A stretch of 64,000 bases of DNA from DAINPP01 sp963667315 (GTDB lineage Bacteria; Thermotogota; Thermotogae; MWEM01). Location of the stretch: NCBI GenBank assembly GCA_963667315.1, contig OY763325.1, positions 806,001 to 870,000 on the forward strand, given 5' to 3'. Under the pieces are notes generated by a model that saw only the letters and a list, made by a program, of their open reading frames with translations, had not been told where the DNA came from and ran no database searches. Below are positions 34,352 through 42,166 of the stretch, in pieces. The translations under genes and the position numbers were made by a program. Each line of letters opens with the position of its first letter. Within the stretch, counting starts at the first letter, position 1.

Positions 34352-36039
34352 TTATCACCAAACCAGCAAAAACCGTAAGGTTTCAACGTTATCATATTCT
34401 CATCTGCAGCATGATATTCCCCAAGAATAACAGCTTTACCGACTGCATCAAAATGAAAAGTAATCTCTTTGTCAGTCAGATTCTGAATAACAGTCACAAC
34501 ATCTTCAAATGTTCTTTCATAAGCAAGAAGCCCCTTATTTATCGTTCCATCACAATCTGCTAAATCCAAAAATCTCAAATCCCCTCTACCGAGTGAGGGA
34601 TTGACCTTCTTACATTTAATCATATCTTTTATAAAATCATATAGCTCTTTTGTTTGCCCGGTATCTGCAGAAAGCATATTTTCAACATTTCTCCAATCAA
34701 TTCTGCCTCTAACAAGGTATCTTGAATCCTTTATCCCGGTTTTTTTTACCTGTTCCGCATAGAAATTCAAATCATTGGTTTTCCCAAACTCATCGCCATA
34801 ATAAATAATCGGAGTGCCCAGAAGCGAAAACATGATGGAATATGCCAATTTTATTCTGTCAAGTTTTTCTTCAAATAATGATGCCAGTCTTGCGGATACA
34901 CCTTCACCTTCCCTGAAACTCCATAGAGGTTCTTTACAATAATAATCAAAAATAAATTGTCGTTCTTCCGGCGTAACCATTTCAAGTGTCAATTCATCAT
35001 GACATCGGAGGAACATTAACCATTGACAATTTTCCGGTATAGCCTTTGGTGTAAAATCATCAGAAAGCGCCATTCTTACAGCTTCATTCGTCTCTTCTGC
35101 CATACTCCTGTAAATCCGTGGCATTACTGGAAAATGATAAGCAGCATTACATTCATCTCCTTCGCCAAAATACTCAACCACTTTTTTCGGAGGCTGACAC
35201 GCCTCGGCGAGAAACAGCGTTCCTTCTTCTATAAAATCAAGCGCAGCTCTGAAGAATTGTACAACCTTGTGAGTTCCCGGTAGATTTTCACAATCAGTCC
35301 CTTCTTCTTTCCATATATAAGGTATAGCATCAGCTCTGAATCCATCAAGACCTTTTATTTTCCAGTTCACTAATATTTTAGCCATCTCAAGAAGGACTTC
35401 CGGATTGCGATAATTTAGATCCGGCTGAATTTCAAAAAACCTGTGAAAATAATACTGATGCGTATTGGGCTCCCACTCCCAATTACTCTTACATAAACCT
35501 TTAAAAATGATTCTGGCATCTTTATATTTATACTGATTATCGGACCAGATGAAAAAGTCTCTTTTTTCACTGTTTTTATCCGAGACAGCATTTTTAAACC
35601 AGGGATGTTCTACAGAACAATGATTCAACGCAATATCAAAAATAACCCTTATTCCCCTTTTATGAGCTTCGAGAAGAAACTCATCAAAACAATTCTCATC
35701 TCCACCCGTCAGTTCAGCTCTGATTTTTGTATAATCTGAAATATCAAATCCAGCATCTTTCATTGGAGATTCAAGAATAGGCAGAAGCCAGATACAAGTA
35801 ATACCAAGATCCTGAAGATAATCGAGTCTTTTAGTCAATCCTTTTAGATTCTTGTTAAATAGATCGACGTAAAGAGAATAGATGACAATATCTTTATACC
35901 AGTCTTTTCCCTGATCTTTAAAAAAAGGAGAATACTCTTTTTTTGCATGCTTCAGAAATCTGATAAATTCTTCTAATTTGTTTCCGGAAATTTCTTCAGA
36001 GTATAATTCATCCCATAATCGTGTCATTCGTTTGATCAT
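34348..36039 (-). CDS. GH13 alpha-glucosidase/amylase family protein, trehalose-synthase-like
   Basis: 563 residues, cytoplasmic since it has no signal peptide. The TIM-barrel motifs are FDIALNHC (region I, with NH), LDGFRADAIPYIW with the nucleophile Asp, LFLAEACQ with the acid/base Glu and MFLRCHDELTLEM with the transition-state Asp. The start WYKDIVIYSLYVDLF and the motif KDAGFDISDY resemble the trehalose synthase and sucrose-phosphorylase-like subfamilies of GH13. The exact substrate (maltose to trehalose, sucrose or small maltodextrins) is not settled by eye. It would work with the glucan phosphorylase at 44701 in storage-glucan or disaccharide metabolism. Confidence 0.85.
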   Translation of the reverse strand: MIKRMTRLWDELYSEEISGNKLEEFIRFLKHAKKEYSPFFKDQGKDWYKDIVIYSLYVDLFNKNLKGLTKRLDYLQDLGITCIWLLPILESPMKDAGFDISDYTKIRAELTGGDENCFDEFLLEAHKRGIRVIFDIALNHCSVEHPWFKNAVSDKNSEKRDFFIWSDNQYKYKDARIIFKGLCKSNWEWEPNTHQYYFHRFFEIQPDLNYRNPEVLLEMAKILVNWKIKGLDGFRADAIPYIWKEEGTDCENLPGTHKVVQFFRAALDFIEEGTLFLAEACQPPKKVVEYFGEGDECNAAYHFPVMPRIYRSMAEETNEAVRMALSDDFTPKAIPENCQWLMFLRCHDELTLEMVTPEERQFIFDYYCKEPLWSFREGEGVSARLASLFEEKLDRIKLAYSIMFSLLGTPIIYYGDEFGKTNDLNFYAEQVKKTGIKDSRYLVRGRIDWRNVENMLSADTGQTKELYDFIKDMIKCKKVNPSLGRGDLRFLDLADCDGTINKGLLAYERTFEDVVTVIQNLTDKEITFHFDAVGKAVILGEYHAADENMITLKPYGFCWFGDK

Positions 36040-36106
36040 TATTCATCCTCCATATACTTCATAATAACTGATTATACACTTCAGGAAAGAAATTTTAAAA
36101 ACAGGG

Positions 36107-36135
36107 TAGACACAGTAATACTATTCTGCTATAAT
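36107..36135 (+). promoter_or_regulatory. Promoter of the cobalamin riboswitch-btuFC transcript
   Basis: -35 TAGACA (36107-36112), a 17-base spacer, -10 TATAAT (36130-36135) with TGC extension. The intergenic stretch 36040-36351 (312 bases) holds this promoter and the riboswitch. Confidence 0.8.
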
Positions 36136-36144
36136 CGCATAGCC

Positions 36145-36297
36145 TCCATCTTGAATGAAAAAGGGAAGCGGGTGAAAATCCTGCACGGGGTCGCCACTGT
36201 GATCGTGTTCTCGGATTCATTTTTACCACTGTGTAAAACATGGGAAGGTAGAATCCAGGTTAAAACGTCAGTCAGGAAACCTGTCACGAAAGATGGA
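36145..36297 (+). ncRNA. Cobalamin (B12) riboswitch
   Basis: The RNA leader has the class hallmarks: AGGGAAGCGGGTGAAAATCC near 36161-36180, GGGTCGCCACTGTGATCG at about 36188-36205, a second CCACTGTG, GGGAAGGTAGAA near 36241-36253, and the B12 box GTCAGTCAGGAAACCTG at 36267-36283. The closing P1 stem pairs TCCATCTT (36145-36152) with AAGATGGA (36290-36297). A short hairpin (36302-36324, ATCCTTTC/GAAAGGGT) lies between the aptamer and the btuF ribosome site and is not followed by a U tract, so the switch may act on translation. High B12 would lower BtuF-BtuC synthesis. Confidence 0.95.
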
Positions 36298-36351
36298 AGA
36301 TATCCTTTCCGATACCGAAAGGGTAATCTATTATATTTTGGAGGTTTTATC

Positions 36352-37239
36352 ATGAAAAAACTGTTAGTATTTCTTTTTTTACTCGTTTTTACCGTATCAG
36401 TCTTCTCTTTTTCGGTCGTTGATGATCTCGGAAGAGTTGTTGAAATTGAAACAACTCCAGAAAGAGTTGTCATTGCTGCACCTGCCTTCACCGATTACTT
36501 CGTTCAGCTTGGATGTTCAGACAAAATCATTGGCGTAACCGATTATGATATGTTCGATGCTGAAAAAGTGGGGCAGATGACTCCGTTGAACATCGAAAAA
36601 ATCGTTTCATTGAAACCCGATCTTGTAGTTGTTGCCGGTGGGTTTCAGGCAGCGGAAACATACAAGCTTGAAAAATTTGGCCTTACAACAATTTGCTTAA
36701 ATCCAAATACCATGGATGCCATTTTCAGAACGACTAATTTTATTGCAACGATAATGGATGTAAAGGAAAAAGGACAGGAAGTTGTGACTGTCATGCAAAA
36801 CAGGATGCTTGCCATATCAAGAGATAAGGCTTACAAGATCCCACTTGATGAAAGAAAGAGTGTTTTCTATGCGATGATTTCAGGAAGCGAAGTAAAAGAC
36901 CTATGGACATGCGGACAGGGTTCATTTCTTAATGAAGTTATTTCACTTGCCGGCGGTGTCAATATTACTGGAAATTATTCCGGATCCAACGGCTGGCTGC
37001 CACTTTCAGTTGAATTTGTTGCAAGTAAAAATCCGGATGCAATGCTTGTTCCAGCTTATTACGCTGGTGGAGAAGCAGCTGCAGAGGCAACTATAAAAGG
37101 GTTCTCCCCCTGGAACGAGGTTTCCGCTGTTAAAAACAAGGCAATCTATGGAATCGATGGAAACAAGGCAAGTTATGCAAATCTTCAGCTTGTCGATCTT
37201 ATCGAAGAGATATACGAAGTTTTATATGGAGAAAAATAA
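36352..37239 (+). CDS. btuF: Cobalamin-type ABC transporter substrate-binding protein
   Basis: About 295 residues with a signal peptide (KKLLVFLFLLVFTVSVFSFS) and a type III periplasmic binding fold: SVVDDLGRVVEIETTPERVVI, LGCSDKIIGVTDYD, LNIEKIVSLKPDLVVVAGG and IKGFSPWNEVSAVKNKAIY. FepB/BtuF-type proteins bind corrinoids or siderophores. Its position directly behind a B12 riboswitch makes cobalamin or its precursors the likely substrate. Start ATG 36352, 9 bases after GGAGG; longer readings upstream would translate the riboswitch and are rejected. Confidence 0.9.
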   Translation: MKKLLVFLFLLVFTVSVFSFSVVDDLGRVVEIETTPERVVIAAPAFTDYFVQLGCSDKIIGVTDYDMFDAEKVGQMTPLNIEKIVSLKPDLVVVAGGFQAAETYKLEKFGLTTICLNPNTMDAIFRTTNFIATIMDVKEKGQEVVTVMQNRMLAISRDKAYKIPLDERKSVFYAMISGSEVKDLWTCGQGSFLNEVISLAGGVNITGNYSGSNGWLPLSVEFVASKNPDAMLVPAYYAGGEAAAEATIKGFSPWNEVSAVKNKAIYGIDGNKASYANLQLVDLIEEIYEVLYGEK

Positions 37240-37242
37240 AAA

Positions 37243-38283
37243 TTGAAAAAACAAAGCAAAAATATTTTTTCTCTAACAGATAGAGGCGGATTTTTCCGCC
37301 TCATTTTTGTGATAATTTTGTTTGTTGTCTTTCTTTTTGTCAACCTTTCCATCGGAACTGTAAGTATTCCGGCAGATGAGCTTTTAAGGTTCTTTACATT
37401 CCAAAAAATGAACGACTCCATTTATCAGACGATCCTTTTCAATATCAGATTACCAAGAATACTTCTCGGTATCTTCTCGGGAGCTATCTTGGCGATTGCC
37501 GGAAATATGTTCCAGGCACTTTTAAGAAATCCACTGGCTGACCCTTATATTTTAGGAGTCTCTTCCGGAGCTTCATTCGGAACAGTATTAACAATCGCCT
37601 TGTTTGGTGTAGGCGGTGTACTTCCCCCTATTTTCTACAACCTTCCTTTTATGGCATTTTTCTTTGCTCTACTTGTTGCATTCAGTACATATTTTATTGC
37701 CAGAAAAGGCGGTAAAATCCCAGTCGTTGATTTGATTCTTTCGGGTGTTATCATGAATTTTCTATTTTCAGCCGGAACAACATTTATCATCGTTTATGGA
37801 TGGCGAAATGTTCAACACGCCTCTTTCTGGCTGATGGGAAGCCTATCGGGTGCCTCATGGGAGAATGTTTACAGTATGGGGTTAGTCAGCATTATCGGGA
37901 CCGGATTCGGTATTTTTCTCTCCACCAGCTTAAATGCGATATCACTCGGCGAAGAAGAAGCAATGAACGTAGGTGTAAATGTTGAAAAACTTAAAATCAT
38001 TATTTTTATCATGGGAACCCTTATGACCGCTTATACCGTTACAGCTACCGGGCTCGTAGGTTTTGTAGGCCTAATTATGCCACATACTGCCCGAATGATT
38101 ACAGGTCCAAATCATAAAATATCAATTCCGGTAAGTGCTCTTCTTGGTGGTATCTTTCTAACCACTTGCGATACTATTGCACGTTCTGCTTTCCAGCCCT
38201 CTGAAATGCCCCTTGGAACAATAACGGCCATTGTTGGTGCTCCTGTCTTTATTTATTTAATGAGAAAATCAAAAACAAAATAA
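37243..38283 (+). CDS. btuC: Cobalamin-type ABC transporter permease (FecCD family)
   Basis: 346 residues, with about ten membrane helices. FecCD signatures are FNIRLPRILLGIFSGAILAIAGNMFQALLRNPLADPYILGVSSGA and, near the end, GLVGFVGLIMPHTARMITGPNH. The start is TTG 37243, because the first membrane segment (FFRLIFVIILFVVFLFVNL) needs to be included. The expected ATPase BtuD is not encoded next to it; a shared ATPase may be used. A terminator-like hairpin sits inside codons 14-20. Confidence 0.9.
   Translation: MKKQSKNIFSLTDRGGFFRLIFVIILFVVFLFVNLSIGTVSIPADELLRFFTFQKMNDSIYQTILFNIRLPRILLGIFSGAILAIAGNMFQALLRNPLADPYILGVSSGASFGTVLTIALFGVGGVLPPIFYNLPFMAFFFALLVAFSTYFIARKGGKIPVVDLILSGVIMNFLFSAGTTFIIVYGWRNVQHASFWLMGSLSGASWENVYSMGLVSIIGTGFGIFLSTSLNAISLGEEEAMNVGVNVEKLKIIIFIMGTLMTAYTVTATGLVGFVGLIMPHTARMITGPNHKISIPVSALLGGIFLTTCDTIARSAFQPSEMPLGTITAIVGAPVFIYLMRKSKTK
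37283..37302 (+). promoter_or_regulatory. Terminator-like hairpin inside the btuC 5' end
   Basis: GAGGCGGA (37283-37290), a TTTT loop and TCCGCCTC (37295-37302), followed by ATTTTTG. The 8-bp stem is perfect and GC-rich within an AT-rich region, as in intrinsic terminators, but the sequence is read as codons TDRGGFFRLIF. It could reduce permease synthesis relative to the binding protein. Confidence 0.5.
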
Positions 38284-38302
38284 TTTTAATAAATCAAGAA
38301 AT

Positions 38303-38373
38303 ATTTTTCATTTTTTTAAAGAATAAAATAAATATTTTTCATTTAATACTTATTATTATTGACATTTTTCATT
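38303..38373 (+). repeat. Three phased direct repeats upstream of the CYTH gene
   Basis: ATTTTTCATT occurs at 38303-38312, 38334-38343 and 38364-38373. The first two are embedded in identical 15-mers, AAATATTTTTCATTT. The spacing of 31 and 30 bases equals about three helical turns; the last copy overlaps the spacer of the CYTH promoter. Possibly activator or repressor sites, or a curved-DNA element; not assigned. Confidence 0.5.
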
Positions 38374-38387
38374 ATATATGCTTTAAT
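38359..38387 (+). promoter_or_regulatory. Promoter of the CYTH gene
   Basis: -35 TTGACA (38359-38364), a 17-base spacer and -10 TTTAAT (38382-38387) with TGC extension. Confidence 0.75.
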
Positions 38388-38418
38388 ATATTCGTGAATA
38401 CGAGTTGGAAGTGATTGT

Positions 38419-39027
38419 ATGCCGATAGAAATCGAAAAAAAATATTTAATCGGAAAATCTTCGCTGGAATATCTCAGAAAAAATTTTGATCATGAAATCA
38501 CGGGGATTGCACAGTGGTATTCAGATAAGGGATTAAAAAACTATGAGAGTACCAGAATAAGATTAATCGTTTATCCGGATGGGAAGGAAAAATGGATAGC
38601 CGGTAATAAGAAAAGTATTAATAACTCTTTAATTTTTCGAGAGGAAAATGAAAGCGAAATAAAGCTGGGGTCAAAAGTTAAAGTTTTAAAGGATTTCCCA
38701 TATGTTTTAAAATTAAGGTATACATTTCACAACTATCAGGGGGCAGAACTGGTTGTAGACGAATTCCCTGACAATCCTTTTGTTATGTTTGACATCAGGT
38801 ACCTGATGGAAATCGAGTTAAGTGCAGCATTCGGCGATCCGTTAGAAACATTCGATGACGTTTATAATTTTTTCAATATTCCTGAAGCACAAGATGTCAG
38901 TGAAGATTTAAGTTACACAAACCATGCCATAGCAAGACGTTCAACCCATAAAAGTTTTTGTCAAATTGACAGCAAAGCAATCAGAGATTTCTTATACGAG
39001 AAAATTAAGGTGGTGGAAAAAAGATGA
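38419..39027 (+). CDS. CYTH-domain protein (triphosphate tunnel metalloenzyme family)
   Basis: 202 residues. It starts with the family signature PIEIEKKYLI, and RIRLIVYPDGKEKWIAGNKK plus FREENESEIKLG and LVVDEFPD supply the alternating basic and acidic residues that line the tunnel in this family. The enzymes hydrolyse inorganic triphosphate, adenylate cyclase or thiamine triphosphate substrates, among others; no substrate can be assigned. CYTH domains are often fused or linked to CHAD domains, and a CHAD-containing protein is encoded at 7735. The gene overlaps the next gene by 4 bases. Confidence 0.8.
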   Translation: MPIEIEKKYLIGKSSLEYLRKNFDHEITGIAQWYSDKGLKNYESTRIRLIVYPDGKEKWIAGNKKSINNSLIFREENESEIKLGSKVKVLKDFPYVLKLRYTFHNYQGAELVVDEFPDNPFVMFDIRYLMEIELSAAFGDPLETFDDVYNFFNIPEAQDVSEDLSYTNHAIARRSTHKSFCQIDSKAIRDFLYEKIKVVEKR

Positions 39028-39431
39028 AAAAAAGAGGAATAATTATATTGATTATACTCGTTCTAATGATAGGCTCAGCGTTTTCTGAGAGAATTTCAAA
39101 CCCCGATAAAATATTAGAACTTTACACAAAAGAAGAAATTCAGCAAAAATTCAAGGAGGTTCGTTTTTCAGAATGGGTCGATGAATTTGAAGTGAAAAGG
39201 GATGGTATATATTTCTTAACAGAAAAATGGCAGTATATGACATATCTCAATGAAGACGAGTCACTTTACTTTAGTGGTATAAAATCAAGATACGATTACA
39301 ACAGAGAACAAATAGCATTATTTTTTATCTGGGTTATCGTCATATCGGTTATTATCGTCGCAATTGTATTACTCAGCTCTGTCAAATGGCACGGTTTCAC
39401 CTGGTATAAAAAATTACACGGGAAACAGTAA
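39024..39431 (+). CDS. Small membrane-anchored protein of unknown function
   Basis: 135 residues. An N-terminal signal-like segment (GIIILIILVLMIGSAFS), a charged middle (LYTKEEIQQKFKEVRFSEWVDEFEVKRD) and a C-terminal membrane helix (IALFFIWVIVISVIIVAIVLLSS) followed by a short basic tail. The middle region presumably faces outward. No family recognised. It is coupled to the CYTH gene by a 4-base overlap and ends before a strong terminator. Confidence 0.72.
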   Translation: MKKRGIIILIILVLMIGSAFSERISNPDKILELYTKEEIQQKFKEVRFSEWVDEFEVKRDGIYFLTEKWQYMTYLNEDESLYFSGIKSRYDYNREQIALFFIWVIVISVIIVAIVLLSSVKWHGFTWYKKLHGKQ

Positions 39432-39446
39432 ATGAGTTGAAAAAAT

Positions 39447-39476
39447 AAAAAACCCCTTCCGAAGAAGGGGTTTTTT
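39447..39476. terminator. Bidirectional terminator between the CYTH unit and hup
   Basis: AAAAAACCCCTTC/GAAGGGGTTTTTT stem with a CGAA loop; it has A and T tracts on both sides and can serve both convergent genes. Confidence 0.92.
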
Positions 39477-39486
39477 ATTTTTGTTT

Positions 39487-39759
39487 TTAAAGTACTTTGT
39501 CTTTTAACTGTTTTCCTGCAACAAACTTAGGAACTTTCTTTGCAGGAATATCGATAGGCTTCTTCGTTCTTGGGTCTACGCCCTTTCTTGCTGCTCTTTC
39601 TTTAACAACAAAACTTCCAAAACCTACGAGTCTTACGTTACCACCCTCACTCAACTCATTTTCAACGATCTGAATAAAAGAATTTAACATTCTTTCTGAG
39701 TCCTTCAATGTCATTCTTGTTTCAGATGCTAACTTGGAAACTAACTCTTTTTTGTTCAT
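39487..39759 (-). CDS. hup: DNA-binding protein HU
   Basis: 90 residues, the normal HU length. MNKKELVSKLASETRM opens the dimerisation helices, and FGSFVVKERAARKGVDPRTKKPIDIP forms the beta arms that embrace DNA. The start ATG 39759 is preceded by GAGGGGGCGAG; an upstream extension to 39819 would contain a promoter (-10 TATAAT) and is not coding. It packages DNA as a homodimer. Confidence 0.96.
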   Translation of the reverse strand: MNKKELVSKLASETRMTLKDSERMLNSFIQIVENELSEGGNVRLVGFGSFVVKERAARKGVDPRTKKPIDIPAKKVPKFVAGKQLKDKVL

Positions 39760-39893
39760 TATCTCGCCCCCTCTGGTAGATTTCAAACTTCTGCGTTTGC
39801 CTATTATACCATATTTCAAATGATTTTTAAAAACGTTGACCTATTTTATAAACAACTGATGAAAACGAACATCAATATTTTAACATCTATTTG

Positions 39894-41531
39894 TTAATTA
39901 ATCAACTGAAAATTGGGATATATATTATAGCTTGCAGCTGGTGTAACATTAATCCTTTCAGAGAACATATAATAGCCGGGTTTTAAAAAGACGAACTCAT
40001 GAATTCCCGCTTCAACTTCAAAATTATATACACTTCCTGCATTTAAATCCTGAACAAAATTACCATCCAGATATATCGCGCATGATTCAGTCGGTCTTAT
40101 TCGTATTATACCTTTTAGGGACACAAGGGTTGCAACAATATCTGAATTTTGTCCCGAATTCAACGTTACCGAAGTTGACCAATCCTGATATCCGGTCTTT
40201 GTAATCTTAACCGTATAATATCCCGGAGCAAGCGTGTAGGTTTTACCTGTTAAATCAACATAATTGTTGTTGATATATACTTGTGCAGAAGAAGGATTTG
40301 ATAAGATCCTGACCTCAGCAAGAATTTGTTCGAGTTGAGCATTGATCTGTTTGAATTCACCGGCGTTTAATGTAAATTGAAGCGTTTTCGTATTGTATCC
40401 AGCCGCTGATACCGAAAGTGTATGCACCCCTGAATTTAACTGGACTTGTACTTGCCCGTTGTTATTCGTATAATAAGTTCCGTCGATGGACACGCTTGCA
40501 TCTGACGGATATGTATTGATGTTCACCGTACCAATACTGACTTCGGGATTTAGATTGATATTCATAACTTTGTGTTCCCCTGGATTTAACTGAAACTGTT
40601 TCGTTTCTGAGTTATAACCCGTTAACCTGACCTCTATTGAATGAGCTCCTGAACTGATATTATTCAAAGTAATCGGTGTATTCCCTTTAAATATTCCATC
40701 CAGATATACCGATGCATTTGGTGGCTGTGAATTGATGGTTACTTTCCCATATTGAGGCATAAGCGGTAAAAGAGAAGCATTTATCTGCTGATAACCACCG
40801 GATGGAAGGTAGAATTGATTTTCATAAATCTGGTACCCGCTTTTTGAAAACTTGAAATAATGATAGCCTTCCGAAAGATTCGTTCTTAATGGCGTCGTTC
40901 CTGAAAGCCATGTTCCATCTACCCATATAGCAGCACCGGATGGCGTTGTATTAAATGATACTGTTCCGTCAACGGGCTTATTTCCAACGTAAAAATAGGT
41001 TGAAGCAGATGTCCATTCCGGAGCAGGTGCTTCAGGTGTTATGATAATTTTTCTTGCATAAACCTGAAGATCTTTTTCAGCATTTGCTGTAACTGAAGGG
41101 AATGGATCTGCTGTAAAATTCTGAGACCATGCATTGTATTGCGCAAATTGGGCTGTACTTGCTACAATTTGAAGATATTCTTTCCCCTGAACACCACCAA
41201 CAGTAAACTTATAGCCTTGTGGAACTGTTACCGTCTGATTTGCTCTGACGAAGTTGTCTTTCTGATACCTGTTCGGAAAAATGATACTTGTATTACCGTT
41301 TGCCTCCGTATCGTATATAACGATATAAGCATCTTTATTAACTTTGAATGAGATTGAAATGGCTTCCCCTGACTGATATGCAGCTCCCTCACCTTTGTTA
41401 ACGCTTATCTGAGCTTCCAATGTGGAAGGTTCCTCCGGTGTAATAATAATCTTTCTGGGTTGAAGTTCATTAGCAGAAAAAACAAGACATACAGCAAAAA
41501 CCAAAAACAAAGTAATAATTAATTTTTTCAT
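39894..41531 (-). CDS. Exported DUF4384 plus PEGA-repeat surface protein
   Basis: 545 residues. A signal peptide (KKLIITLFLVFAVCLVFSA) precedes a DUF4384 module at about 20-155 (SVNKGEGAAYQSGEAISISF, IIFPNRYQKDNFV). Then come five or six PEGA beta domains of about 70 residues, each beginning with a proline-dense SxPxxAxVYxDG-type strand: FNTTPSGAAIWVDG, INSQPPNASVYLDG, INTYPSDASVSIDG, ILSNPSSAQVYINN, IRPTESCAIYLDG. DUF4384-PEGA proteins are typical of thermotogal envelopes and probably bind or span the outer sheath. Start ATG 41531 has AGGAGGAT. Confidence 0.85.
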   Translation of the reverse strand: MKKLIITLFLVFAVCLVFSANELQPRKIIITPEEPSTLEAQISVNKGEGAAYQSGEAISISFKVNKDAYIVIYDTEANGNTSIIFPNRYQKDNFVRANQTVTVPQGYKFTVGGVQGKEYLQIVASTAQFAQYNAWSQNFTADPFPSVTANAEKDLQVYARKIIITPEAPAPEWTSASTYFYVGNKPVDGTVSFNTTPSGAAIWVDGTWLSGTTPLRTNLSEGYHYFKFSKSGYQIYENQFYLPSGGYQQINASLLPLMPQYGKVTINSQPPNASVYLDGIFKGNTPITLNNISSGAHSIEVRLTGYNSETKQFQLNPGEHKVMNINLNPEVSIGTVNINTYPSDASVSIDGTYYTNNNGQVQVQLNSGVHTLSVSAAGYNTKTLQFTLNAGEFKQINAQLEQILAEVRILSNPSSAQVYINNNYVDLTGKTYTLAPGYYTVKITKTGYQDWSTSVTLNSGQNSDIVATLVSLKGIIRIRPTESCAIYLDGNFVQDLNAGSVYNFEVEAGIHEFVFLKPGYYMFSERINVTPAASYNIYPNFQLIN

Positions 41532-41719
41532 GATAATCCTCCTAAAATAATTGTATTTCATTATATCACAAAGAAAAGTCTATCTCTGGCAGAATAATTG
41601 GAATTATAATCATTTCACCTCCATTTGTTTAACACACTTTCCCGAAGAACTTGACGTTTTATTTTGATGCTTATTTCATTGGCAGTTAAGTTTGTAAGCA
41701 AATTGATAAATGATACTGG

Positions 41720-41748
41720 TTGACATAAAAAACAAATAATGATAGAAT
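41720..41748 (+). promoter_or_regulatory. Promoter of the zur-znu operon
   Basis: -35 TTGACA (41720-41725), a 17-base spacer, -10 TAGAAT (41743-41748). Confidence 0.88.
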
Positions 41749-41760
41749 ATTATAAGATTT

Positions 41761-41775
41761 TGCGAATGATTTGCA
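41761..41775 (+). promoter_or_regulatory. Candidate Fur-family (Zur) box
   Basis: TGCGAAT-G-ATTTGCA, a 7-1-7 inverted repeat with one mismatch, placed just after the -10 box and before the ribosome site. The 7-1-7 form is that of Fur, Zur and PerR operators; the regulator gene follows directly. Confidence 0.5.
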
Positions 41776-41788
41776 TAAGGAGGTTGTT

Positions 41789-42166
41789 GTGAGATTTACT
41801 GAAAACAGAAAAAACGTATTGAACGTCTTAAAAAATGCAAAAAGACCTATAACAGCAGAAGAAATAGATGCAGAAATAACAAAAGAACTCGATCTTTCAA
41901 CTATCTATCGAGCTCTAAATTTTCTTGAGGAAAACCAATTTATCAGTTCTGCTTCTTTCGGGAAAAACATAAGATTTTTCTTCTGCGAGGATAAATTTAA
42001 TCATTTCCTTTATTGTGAAAAGTGTTCAAAGATAGAAGTATTTAATGATTGTTTTGCTCAAAAACTGAAAAAGAAATTAAACAAACAATACAATTTTCAA
42101 ATAGAATCACATATTTTATATTTCAGAGGCATTTGTAATGCCTGTAAACAGGAGGAGGAATTATGA
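41789..42166 (+). CDS. Fur-family regulator, probably zinc-sensing (Zur)
   Basis: About 125 residues. A winged helix (NAKRPITAEEIDAEI, LDLSTIYRALNFLEENQFI) precedes the dimer domain with the metal-site segment NHFLYCEKCSKIEVF and a second CxxC in RGICNACKQ, so the structural Cys4 zinc site is complete. The gene sits directly before znuA-znuC-znuB with a 4-base overlap, which supports zinc as the effector over iron. Start GTG 41789, 5 bases after AAGGAGG; a TTG at 41771 would place the ribosome site inside the gene. It probably represses its own operon through the box at 41761. Confidence 0.9.
   Translation: MRFTENRKNVLNVLKNAKRPITAEEIDAEITKELDLSTIYRALNFLEENQFISSASFGKNIRFFFCEDKFNHFLYCEKCSKIEVFNDCFAQKLKKKLNKQYNFQIESHILYFRGICNACKQEEEL

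Noticed and set aside
36129..36491. Long minus-strand reading frame across the riboswitch
   Set aside because: It is antisense to a structured RNA and btuF, and its translation shows no domain-like pattern.
41588..41620. A 15-codon reading frame on the minus strand with a GGAGGTGA-like site before the PEGA gene
   Set aside because: The likely PEGA promoter (TGATATAAT) lies at or after the end of this frame, so it would not be in the transcript; the peptide is low-complexity and hydrophobic.
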